From Hyphomicrobiales bacterium (GTDB taxonomy: Bacteria > Pseudomonadota > Alphaproteobacteria > Rhizobiales > Aestuariivirgaceae), in the NCBI GenBank assembly GCA_003151375.1, contig PLXI01000039.1:1-9135 (forward strand): DNA of 9,135 nt, in the 5' to 3' direction. Shown piece by piece: positions 1 through 5,996 of the stretch. A program made the position numbers and the translations under genes. Numbering within the stretch: the first letter of the stretch is position 1; the number at the start of each line of letters is the position of its first letter. The notes under the pieces are model-generated. The model made no database searches. It was not told the origin of the DNA and worked only from the letters and a program-made list of their open reading frames with translations.

Positions 1-1540
1 AGGTTACGGGATAGCTGGCCAGTGTTGTGGTGCTGCTGGCCCCTGAGACCACATTGTCATTGAGCCTATTGCCCACAGCATCGTAACTAAAGCTCTCGGT
101 GCCCCACGGGCCAGTGGCTGAGGCCAAGCGATTGGCTGGGGTGTAGCTGAGCACATTGGAATTGGCTGGTGTGAGCCCATCGGTAATTCCGGTGAGATTG
201 AGGCCATCGCCATAAGCATAGGCCAAGCTCGAGACAGTGGAAGCGCCATTCATCACTTGCAAGCTAGTGAGCCTGTAGTCTCGGTCATAACCCGCAGAAG
301 TCACCAGCCCATTTCCGTGGGTGAGGCCAGTCACAAGATTGGACATCGGCGCATAAGTAACATCAGTGGCGATATTGATAGCCGCATAAGTGGCATTTTG
401 TTGGCTGGTCACATTCACCACTTGGCCATTGGCATTTCTGGCATAGGTCACAATGCGCCCAGAGGGGTAAGTCATTTGCGTCACATGGCCAGCCGCATCA
501 TAGGCATAAGACGTGGTATAGGTCTTACCCGCAATCACCCTTTTATCCGTCACAATTTGGCCCAAGGCGTTATAGGTGTAAGTGGTTTTGCCGGATTGAT
601 CGGTGATGCTGGTGAGCCTGCCCTTGCCATAGGTCGAGCCCGCCACACTATCATGGGCGTAAGTGACATTCTCGGTCGTATCCGCCGGATAAGTTTCGGT
701 GAGCAGGCGTGAGGCCTTGTCATAGGTTTTATTGATCACCACACCACGCCCATCGGTGACTTGCGTCACCGATCCATGTAGATCACGCACAAAAGTGCTG
801 GTGCCCGCATCGGGAGAGACTTCCTCAATCACCTCGCCAAAGCCGTTGCGCACATAGCTCGTGGTGATGGCGCGCGGGTCTTGGTAGGCGGTCACGTTAT
901 CCTGCCCATCAAGCGTCAGGTTCACCTTGGCGCTCTCTTGGTTGGTGGTCTGAACCAGCCTGCTCAGGCTATCATAGGCAAAGCCATAGAGATTGCTGCG
1001 CGGGTCTTGCACCTGCGTGTTCAAATCCGTTCGGTCATAAGCATAGGTGGTAGTTTGGCTTGAAGCCCCGATCGATTGCAGCAAACGGCCGATCTCATCA
1101 TAGGCCATGCTCATCTGTTTGGTGATGGTGCCACCAGAGCTGGCGGTGACCGATGTCGCCACTTGGCTATTGGCATTGTAGGTATAGGTGATGTTCTCGC
1201 CAGTGTTGTTAATGACCGAGGTCAGTCGCCGCGCCGGATCGTAAGCATATTGCAAAACGGAACCATCGGGTTTCACGATTTGTGTAACGTCACCGGACGG
1301 ATCATAGGTGATGCCGGTCTGGGCTTGGGCCGTGCCAGGATTTACGGTGATGGAGGTCAAGCGATCGCGAGGATCATAAGTGAGATTGGTTATAACTCCA
1401 TCTGGCCCCTGAATAGAAGTTGGTCGTCCGCCTGCATCTACGCTGAGGATTTTGGTTGCAAGACCAACCTGATTGGTCACCTGCGTCAGATTGCCATTCA
1501 CATCGTAAGCATAAGTCACCGTGTCGCCTGTTGCTGACAT
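1..1540 (-). CDS. RHS/YD-repeat protein core, partial at both ends
   Basis: Read on the minus strand, the frame with codons starting at positions 1 mod 3 is open from 1594 down to the left edge (531 codons), with a TAG at 1597-1595. The first ATG is at 1540, giving 513 visible codons. The translation is almost entirely YD/RHS repeats: YAYD, LTYDP, ITYDP, YAYDP, YTYN, MAYDE, YAYDR, FAYDS, KTYDK, YAYDA and, near residue 487, FSYDAVGNRL. RHS proteins form a large beta-cage shell that in many bacteria encloses a variable C-terminal toxin or adhesive tip. The tip, any DPxGL-type boundary and any immunity gene would lie left of position 1. The N-terminal part (signal, PAAR or other delivery domain) is missing at the junction near 1570-1597, and no Shine-Dalgarno precedes the ATG, so 1540 is a nominal start. 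The several plus-strand frames of 60-150 codons over this region are antisense shadows. Family certain; exact role unknown. Confidence 0.9.
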   Translation of the reverse strand, partial: MSATGDTVTYAYDVNGNLTQVTNQVGLATKILSVDAGGRPTSIQGPDGVITNLTYDPRDRLTSITVNPGTAQAQTGITYDPSGDVTQIVKPDGSVLQYAYDPARRLTSVINNTGENITYTYNANSQVATSVTASSGGTITKQMSMAYDEIGRLLQSIGASSQTTTYAYDRTDLNTQVQDPRSNLYGFAYDSLSRLVQTTNQESAKVNLTLDGQDNVTAYQDPRAITTSYVRNGFGEVIEEVSPDAGTSTFVRDLHGSVTQVTDGRGVVINKTYDKASRLLTETYPADTTENVTYAHDSVAGSTYGKGRLTSITDQSGKTTYTYNALGQIVTDKRVIAGKTYTTSYAYDAAGHVTQMTYPSGRIVTYARNANGQVVNVTSQQNATYAAINIATDVTYAPMSNLVTGLTHGNGLVTSAGYDRDYRLTSLQVMNGASTVSSLAYAYGDGLNLTGITDGLTPANSNVLSYTPANRLASATGPWGTESFSYDAVGNRLNDNVVSGASSTTTLASYPVT

Positions 1541-1597
1541 TGGCCCAACAACTGATTTGAGCAAATTGACCGGGCCAACGGGCAGTGCGCGGCGCTA
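1541..1597. other. Head-to-head junction of two 5'-truncated genes
   Basis: Leftwards on the minus strand the RHS frame continues upstream of its first ATG as RHS-like residues (NLLKSVVGPMSATGD) until TAG at 1597-1595. Rightwards on the plus strand the ABC transporter frame begins just after TGA at 1567-1569, and recognisable transporter homology (LLGLKAR) starts by about 1594. The two frames therefore overlap or abut with no promoter, no Shine-Dalgarno and no N-terminal domain for either gene. The exact breakpoint cannot be fixed by eye and probably lies between about 1565 and 1592. A real deletion that removed both 5' ends, or an assembly join of two contigs, would each look like this. Confidence 0.7.
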
Positions 1598-3594
1598 ATC
1601 TTCTGGGCCTCAAGGCCCGCATCATCAAACTGCAAAGCGTCAAGCATATTGGCGCTTTGCCTTATCCCGCTGTGATATTTCTCAAAGAGGGCGGCACTGT
1701 TATTCTCAGCCCCGGTTCTGAAAAGGGCAAAGTGCGGCTGGGTGATCCCATTCGCCGCTCTTCGCAGGAATTAAGTCTTTCTGATGCCTATGCCCTTTCA
1801 AATGGCCAAGCTTTACTCATCACGCGCAGGCTTGGCGGGGCGGGCACTAACCCAAGCACCTTTGGCTTTTATTGGTTTATGCCCTCACTGTGGCGTTACC
1901 GTAAGCCCCTAGCACAAGTGATCTTGGCCTCATTGTTCTTGCAGGTTTTTGCCTTGATCACGCCTTTGTTCTTCCAACTCGTGGTGGACAAGGTTCTGGT
2001 ACACAAGGGTGTGTCAACCCTCACCGTTTTGGTTGTGGGCATGGTGTGCCTGGGCTTCTTTGAAAGCGTTTTGCAATTCTTGCGCAGCTACATGTTGAAC
2101 CACACCACCAACCGCATCGATGTGGAATTGGGACGCAGGCTATTCCATCATCTGTTTCGCCTGCCAATTGCTTATTTTGAAACGCGCCCTACTGGCCAAA
2201 CCGTGGCGCGCATGCGTGAGCTTGAAACCATCAGAAATTTTCTGACAGGCCAAGGCCTTTCGTCGGTTTTAGATTTATTATTCACCTTTGTCTTCATTGC
2301 CGTGCTTTTGCTCTATTCAGTAAAGCTCACGCTGATTATCCTCGCCTCCATTCCGGTCTATCTGGTTATTGCTTTTCTGATCCGTCCGGTCTTACGCAAA
2401 CAAATTGATGAGAAGTTCAATCGTGGTGCTCGGGCGCAACAGTTTTTGGTTGAGTCTGTTGTTGGTGCTCAAACTCTAAAGGCCGCCAGCGTTGAGCCGA
2501 TGATGCAGTCGCAATGGGAAGAGCGCCTCGCCTCTTATGTCAGCACCTCATTTGATGCCAGTATCACAGGCTCACTCGGCCAAGGCCTCATTCAATATGT
2601 TAGCAAATTCTCCAATGCTTTAATTTTGCTGTTAGGTGCGGGCGAAGTTATCGCTGGCAATATGACAGTGGGTGAATTGATCGCCTTCAATATGATTTCG
2701 GCCCAAGTGGTGCAGCCTGTGTTAAGGCTCTCGCAGCTTTGGCAAGATTTTCAACAGGTGCAAGTGTCTGTCGCCAGACTTGGCGATATTCTGAATTCGC
2801 CACCAGAACCAATTCCGCAAAATCTACTCTCTCTGCCACCAACGCGCGGGGCAATTGATTTTAAAAATGTCACCATGCGTTATCGTCCCGATACACCCGA
2901 TGTATTGCGCAATATCAATCTGTCGATAGGCGCGGGCGAAGTGATTGGCTTTGTTGGCATGTCAGGCTCAGGCAAATCCACGCTATCCAAAATGGTTCAA
3001 CGCCTTTACGCACCATCAAGCGGGCAAATCTTGTTGGACGGCGTTGATATCGCCCAGCTCGATCCAGGCTGGATCCGCCGACAAATGGGCGTGGTGTTGC
3101 AAGAGAACATCCTGTTCAACCGCACCGTCCATGAAAACATTGCCTTGAGCAACCCGGCTATGGCGCGCGCCCAAGTGATCCAAGCTGCAAGACTTTCAGG
3201 CGCTGATGAGTTTATCTCGCAGATGCCGCAAGGCTATGACACTTTGATCGAAGAGCGCGGTGCCAATCTTTCAGGTGGCCAACGCCAGCGTGTTGCTATT
3301 GCGCGTGCGCTGTCCAACAATCCGCGCATATTGATATTGGATGAGGCCACCTCTGCCCTCGACTATGAAAGTGAGCGCATTATTCAAAACAATATGCGCG
3401 CCATTGCCCAAGGGCGCACAGTGATTATCATTGCTCACCGCCTTGCAGCACTTCGCCCCTGCACCCGCATTGTTGGCATGGCGAAGGGCGAAATTATTGA
3501 AATTGGTTCGCACCGCGAATTGCTGACAAGGCCCAATGGTCTCTATTCAAAGCTCTGGGCGCTGCAAGCAGATCAAGCTGGAGGGAACGCATGA
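1585..3594 (+). CDS. Type I secretion ABC transporter (HlyB/PrtD-like), N-terminally truncated
   Basis: Inner-membrane ATP-driven exporter of a type I secretion system, 669 residues from a GTG at 1585. Residues 1-80 are the back half of a C39-peptidase-like domain (LLGLKAR, then LPYPAVIFLKEGGTVILSP). The part that would hold the catalytic Cys is missing, and the usual His in the 'GHFVVL' strand is replaced (GGTVIL), so this is a non-cleaving docking-type domain. A six-helix ABC membrane domain spans about 100-390, with the EAA-like LPIAYFETRPTGQ near 193-205. The ATPase domain has Walker A GMSGSGKST (458-466), Q-loop Q506, signature LSGGQ (562-566), Walker B ILILDEA (582-588), SALD (590-593) and H-loop H618, all intact. 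Relatives are usually about 700-730 residues, so some 40 residues are missing. An in-frame TGA sits at 1567-1569 and no Shine-Dalgarno precedes the GTG, so the real start was probably lost at the junction. The gene overlaps the adaptor gene by ATGA. Family is certain; function in this state is doubtful. Confidence 0.93.
   Translation: MRGANLLGLKARIIKLQSVKHIGALPYPAVIFLKEGGTVILSPGSEKGKVRLGDPIRRSSQELSLSDAYALSNGQALLITRRLGGAGTNPSTFGFYWFMPSLWRYRKPLAQVILASLFLQVFALITPLFFQLVVDKVLVHKGVSTLTVLVVGMVCLGFFESVLQFLRSYMLNHTTNRIDVELGRRLFHHLFRLPIAYFETRPTGQTVARMRELETIRNFLTGQGLSSVLDLLFTFVFIAVLLLYSVKLTLIILASIPVYLVIAFLIRPVLRKQIDEKFNRGARAQQFLVESVVGAQTLKAASVEPMMQSQWEERLASYVSTSFDASITGSLGQGLIQYVSKFSNALILLLGAGEVIAGNMTVGELIAFNMISAQVVQPVLRLSQLWQDFQQVQVSVARLGDILNSPPEPIPQNLLSLPPTRGAIDFKNVTMRYRPDTPDVLRNINLSIGAGEVIGFVGMSGSGKSTLSKMVQRLYAPSSGQILLDGVDIAQLDPGWIRRQMGVVLQENILFNRTVHENIALSNPAMARAQVIQAARLSGADEFISQMPQGYDTLIEERGANLSGGQRQRVAIARALSNNPRILILDEATSALDYESERIIQNNMRAIAQGRTVIIIAHRLAALRPCTRIVGMAKGEIIEIGSHRELLTRPNGLYSKLWALQADQAGGNA
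3580..3585 (+). promoter_or_regulatory. Ribosome binding site of the HlyD-family gene
   Basis: GGAGGG lies 5 bases before ATG 3591, inside the end of the ABC transporter gene. It fixes the start at 3591 and shows that the two genes are translated as a coupled pair (ATGA overlap). Confidence 0.8.
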
Positions 3595-5102
3595 GCGAAC
3601 CAGCCAAGCCAGCACCAAAGGCCGCCCAACAAGCCCAGTCTATTTCGGGACGCGATCTTCAATTCCTGCCAGCAGCCTTAGAAATTCTTGAAACCCCAGC
3701 TTCGCCAGCATCAACGGCTTTTATTCTGACCATCTGCGCATTCTTTACCGCAGCCATTGTGTGGTCCTTTGTTGGATACCTTGATGTCAATGCAACAGCA
3801 CCTGGCAAAATTGAAACTCTTGGCCACACCAAAGTTGTTGAAGCTTTAGAACCGGGCAAGGTCTCCGCCATCCATGTTGAAACGGGCTCGCAAGTTCATA
3901 CGGGTGATTTGCTTATCGAATTTGAAGCAGCTGAAGCATCGGCCGATTATGATGAAGCACAAAATGCGCGCGTGGCCGCCCTGGCGGAAAGTGCGAGGCG
4001 TATTTATGGTGTTCAACTCATCGAAAATATAACTGCCAACGCACAGCAAGATCAAACCAAACCGCTCGCCGATTTGATCCCTGTTCCTAGTTCAAGTGAT
4101 GCAGTCGCATGGGATAAAGATGTTCCTGAAACACTGCGATCACGCGAGTTCGCAGTTCTCAAGGCCGATCTGGTTCAGCTGTCTTCCACCCTTGAAAGCC
4201 TTGATAAGCAATCGATGGAAAAACAAGCCGCCCAACAACGCTTCAATCTCAGCATTACTAATGACCAAGATCTTTTAGACACGCTGACGCAAGTGCAAAC
4301 CATGCGCCAAGAAACCATGGACAAACAGATCGGCAGTAAGTCGAGCCTTTTTGATGCCCAAACCGAATTGAAGAAAGCTAATGGTCAACTATCTTCTGAT
4401 AAGGGGCAGTTGCTAGAGGCTGATGCGGCCCTTCAAGAAAGCTATAGCGATAAACGCAAAGCGGTCAGTCAGTTCTTGGCTGATTATCAAGGCAAACTTG
4501 CTGATGCGCAAAAACATGCTGATGATGCCCTTCAAGCCGTGAACAAGGCTGGCCCCAAACTGCAACACACAAAACTCACAGCACCTATTGACGGGATCGT
4601 CCAAAAACTTGCGGCAACGACAGTGGGCCAAGTGTTCACCACTGGCCAGCAAATCATGGTTATCGCTCCGCAAAAGCCTGAACTCCAGATCCAAGCTCTG
4701 GTTCCCAACACTGACATTGGTTTTATTCACTTGGATCAAAAGGTTGTTGTGAAGGTTGATGCTTTCCCCTTCACCCGCTTTGGTACAGTGAGCGGCCATG
4801 TGACACGCATCGCACCTGAGGCCGTTGAGGAGCAAGAAGCCAAACGCCAACTGGCCAGTGCCACCGCATCAGAAAATGAAGCATCAGCAGGTTCTAACTC
4901 GCCACTAGGCCAAGCACCGTCCTTTGTCTTCCCCATTACAATAGCACTCGATAGAACAACCATATCTGCCGATGGCGCCGATGTGCCCCTGTCCTCAGGC
5001 ATGACTGTGGTTGCCGAAATTCGCACCGGCCAAAGACGCATTATTGATTACCTGTTGTCGCCACTGACGAAGATGTCCAGCGAGGCTTTCAAGGAAAGGT
5101 AG
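3591..5102 (+). CDS. HlyD-family type I secretion membrane fusion protein
   Basis: Periplasmic adaptor that links the inner-membrane ABC exporter to a TolC-like outer-membrane channel; 503 residues. A short cytoplasmic N-terminus (1-40) is followed by one membrane helix (about 42-63, STAFILTICAFFTAAIVWSF), the first half of the barrel-sandwich domain (about 72-112, APGKIETLGHTKVVEALEPG), a long alpha-helical hairpin rich in Gln, Lys, Asp and Ala (about 115-320), the second barrel-sandwich half (LTAPIDGIVQKL, 329-340) and a beta-barrel region. It ends with the family signature GMTVVAEIRTGQRRIIDYLLSPL (470-492). Residues 411-440 form a Glu/Ala/Ser-rich low-complexity insertion within the barrel part. 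The start is supported by GGAGGG and by the 4-base overlap with the transporter. No TolC-like gene or RTX-type substrate follows, so these partners must be elsewhere. No strong terminator is visible after the TAG. Confidence 0.95.
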   Translation: MSEPAKPAPKAAQQAQSISGRDLQFLPAALEILETPASPASTAFILTICAFFTAAIVWSFVGYLDVNATAPGKIETLGHTKVVEALEPGKVSAIHVETGSQVHTGDLLIEFEAAEASADYDEAQNARVAALAESARRIYGVQLIENITANAQQDQTKPLADLIPVPSSSDAVAWDKDVPETLRSREFAVLKADLVQLSSTLESLDKQSMEKQAAQQRFNLSITNDQDLLDTLTQVQTMRQETMDKQIGSKSSLFDAQTELKKANGQLSSDKGQLLEADAALQESYSDKRKAVSQFLADYQGKLADAQKHADDALQAVNKAGPKLQHTKLTAPIDGIVQKLAATTVGQVFTTGQQIMVIAPQKPELQIQALVPNTDIGFIHLDQKVVVKVDAFPFTRFGTVSGHVTRIAPEAVEEQEAKRQLASATASENEASAGSNSPLGQAPSFVFPITIALDRTTISADGADVPLSSGMTVVAEIRTGQRRIIDYLLSPLTKMSSEAFKER

Positions 5103-5334
5103 AACTATACAAGTTGGAGATTCGAATTTCTTGTGAACAACAAGCTACATAAAGCAGGAGAGTAGGTCCAATGGAGCATAATGAACAACCCATTTGTATA
5201 ATCTGTCTTATGGAATGTTTTCATATTAAATGATTATCTTGGTTGCAATTGGGATAAAGGCTTTTGGCCACCAGACGCAGCAATTTGGCCACGTCAATAG
5301 TTGCTAAGACCTTTGCAGGTTGACCCCTTCATGA

Positions 5335-5360
5335 CTAATCTCCTTGTTTTGGGTGATTAG
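5335..5360. repeat. Imperfect inverted repeat (hairpin)
   Basis: CTAATCTCC and GGTGATTAG can pair with one T-T mismatch (six plus two base pairs) around an 8-base loop TTGTTTTG. No T-run follows on the plus strand, so it does not look like a standard terminator. On the minus strand an AAGGAG-like stretch followed by ATG lies within and next to it, but the frame it opens is only 12 codons. Confidence 0.35.
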
Positions 5361-5408
5361 GCGGCAAATAAATCGTCCATAAGGCCAAGTTGGCCAGAAG
5401 TCACATAT

Positions 5409-5426
5409 TTATCAATATTATCAATA
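5409..5426. repeat. Perfect tandem 9-bp direct repeat
   Basis: TTATCAATA occurs twice back to back (5409-5417 and 5418-5426) in a very AT-rich stretch about 370 bases upstream of the first kdp-operon start. Adjacent direct repeats of this spacing are compatible with a response-regulator binding site, but no comparison with a KdpE consensus was possible here. Confidence 0.5.
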
Positions 5427-5485
5427 AATTAAGGTAGAAGGCCAAATTGGTGGTAGATTTGGTGATACATTTCTCTCTGAATTTC

Positions 5486-5515
5486 ATATCTAATTGATAT
5501 ACAATCTAAATTTAG
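5486..5515 (+). promoter_or_regulatory. AT-rich candidate promoter/operator region of kdp
   Basis: ATATC-TAATT-GATAT (5486-5500) is an inverted repeat, followed by the 10-bp palindrome CTAAATTTAG (5506-5515). TACAAT at 5500-5505 resembles a -10 box, but the matching -35 is poor. An alternative -35-like TTGATA at 5494-5499 has only a weak -10 partner. The position is reasonable for a regulated kdp promoter with a leader of about 280 bases. The assignment is weak. Confidence 0.25.
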
Positions 5516-5553
5516 GCAGATATGGGTCCTCGTCGGGCACCAAATATCCCAAC

Positions 5554-5583
5554 CAGCGTTTCGTATTCTCTTATGAAACGCTG
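5554..5583 (+). promoter_or_regulatory. Strong 9-bp perfect stem-loop in the kdp leader
   Basis: CAGCGTTTC (5554-5562) and GAAACGCTG (5575-5583) are exact inverted copies around a 12-base loop; a G-T wobble could extend the stem inward by one pair. It lies about 210 bases before the first small ORF of the operon. No T-run follows, so it is not an ordinary terminator. It may be a DNA operator or an RNA element in the leader; function unknown. Confidence 0.5.
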
Positions 5584-5630
5584 AAGTCTGAATTACGGAA
5601 AGTCGATAGTTTAAACATCGCCGACCTCCA

Positions 5631-5644
5631 CCACTGGCCAGTGG
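5631..5644. repeat. Perfect 14-bp palindrome
   Basis: CCACTGGCCAGTGG is a perfect palindrome about 150 bases upstream of the first kdp-operon ORF. It shares the TGGCCA core with the motif cluster at 5261-5453. Possible dimeric regulator site; nothing else supports a function. Confidence 0.4.
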
Positions 5645-5782
5645 ACCGACAAAAACAGGTCGAGCCTCTATTCTGGCTTTGTATCCCCCAAATACCGAAA
5701 CTTATGAGTTCCTTATGGCCAGCCCTAGGAATCCGTATCGCAAACTTATGTCCCATTGAGCATCATTCGAATGACTTTCTTC

Positions 5783-5788
5783 AAGGAG
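5783..5788 (+). promoter_or_regulatory. Ribosome binding site of the first kdp-operon peptide
   Basis: AAGGAG six bases before ATG 5795. It is the strongest Shine-Dalgarno in this area and is the main reason for accepting the 27-residue ORF as real. Confidence 0.75.
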
Positions 5789-5794
5789 ACATCC

Positions 5795-5878
5795 ATGTTT
5801 GACTTGCTTTATCTCGCCCTTGGCGTCGGATTGTTTTTTCTGGGCGCCGCCTATGTTCATTTCTGCGATCAGTTATAG
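5795..5878 (+). CDS. 27-residue membrane peptide upstream of kdpF
   Basis: The ORF has 27 codons plus TAG. It starts MFDLLYLALG, runs as one hydrophobic helix (about residues 4-21) and ends AAYVHFCDQL. It has a good AAGGAG at the right spacing and ends only 7 bases before the kdpF start, so it is very probably the first gene of the kdp operon. I recall similar tiny ORFs ending in an aromatic-x-x-C-D/E-x-L pattern before kdpF in other alphaproteobacteria, usually annotated as hypothetical; this is memory, not a search. By context it may be an extra small subunit or assembly factor of the Kdp pump, analogous to KdpF, or a translational-coupling leader peptide. No tested function is known to me. 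Confidence 0.7.
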   Translation: MFDLLYLALGVGLFFLGAAYVHFCDQL

Positions 5879-5885
5879 GCCGATC

Positions 5886-5972
5886 ATGGCAGACGCATTT
5901 ATCGGCTTAATCGTGGCAATTGGTCTTGGAGCCTATCTGCTTCACGCGCTGCTGCATCCGGAAAAATACTAA
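5886..5972 (+). CDS. kdpF: KdpF, small subunit of the K+-transporting ATPase
   Basis: A 28-residue single-helix peptide, MADAFIGLIVAIGLG followed by AYLLHALLHPEKY. The L-x-x-YLLxALLxPExF/Y ending is the hallmark of KdpF, which sits in the membrane beside KdpA and stabilises the KdpABC complex. Its length matches the family (about 29 residues). It begins 7 bases after the previous peptide with only a weak Shine-Dalgarno (TAGG), suggesting translational coupling, and it is followed 24 bases later by kdpA. Confidence 0.92.
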   Translation: MADAFIGLIVAIGLGAYLLHALLHPEKY

Positions 5973-5996
5973 CTCAATCATTCAAAAGGATATGCC

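Larger units (their letters stand above)
5261..5453. repeat. Cluster of TTGGCC motifs in both orientations, possible insertion-sequence remnant
   Basis: TTTGGCCAC occurs at 5263-5271 and again at 5284-5292, 21 bases apart. GGCCAAGTTGGCC (inverted arms around one base) lies at 5383-5395, and GGCCAAATTGG at 5440-5450. Multiple spaced copies of a short motif near each end, in opposite orientation, are typical of IS21-family termini. Here, however, no transposase reading frame lies between them, so at most a worn or internally deleted element remains. They could equally be operator-like sites. The assignment to an IS is an inference. Confidence 0.3.
5103..5794. other. Gene-poor AT-rich intergenic region / kdp leader
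   Basis: About 690 bases between the secretion genes and the kdp operon with no convincing coding region. A TTG-started frame at 5494-5802 (102 codons) and a 20-codon ATG frame at 5171-5233 exist, but neither resembles a known protein. The left half (5261-5453) contains repeated TTGGCC/GGCCAA motifs and a tandem 9-mer. The right half holds several inverted repeats and presumably the kdp promoter. I see no tRNA, no clear intrinsic terminator and no riboswitch that I can name. Confidence 0.7.

Noticed and set aside
4..249. Minus-strand 81-codon frame overlapping the left end
   Set aside because: It is in a different frame from the RHS repeats, which read through the same bases without a stop.
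257..1537. Plus-strand frames of 60-153 codons at 257-712, 881-1063 and 1076-1537
   Set aside because: They lie wholly antisense to the continuous RHS repeat frame, and their Ile/Gly/His-rich products are reverse readings of YD repeats.
4413..4850. Minus-strand frame of 145 codons opposite the HlyD-family gene
   Set aside because: Antisense to a well-supported gene, with no recognisable domain or start signal.
5118..5145. Possible terminator hairpin after the HlyD-family gene (CTTGT-GAACA-ACAAG)
   Set aside because: Only five base pairs, AT-rich and with no T-run following, so it does not qualify as an intrinsic terminator.
5171..5233. 20-codon ATG frame with several Cys residues (PICIICLMECFH) after an AGGAG
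   Set aside because: The AGGAG is 10 bases from the ATG, the peptide is very short and has no context; too weak to call a gene.
5103..5794. CRISPR array or tRNA in the gene-free stretch
   Set aside because: No regularly spaced repeats longer than 9 bases and no cloverleaf or T-loop signature were seen.
5494..5802. 102-codon plus-strand frame just before the kdp operon
   Set aside because: It starts with TTG without a Shine-Dalgarno, its product resembles nothing I know, it contains the perfect stem-loop and the 14-bp palindrome, and it runs 8 bases into the better-supported 27-codon ORF. A frame of this length can arise by chance.
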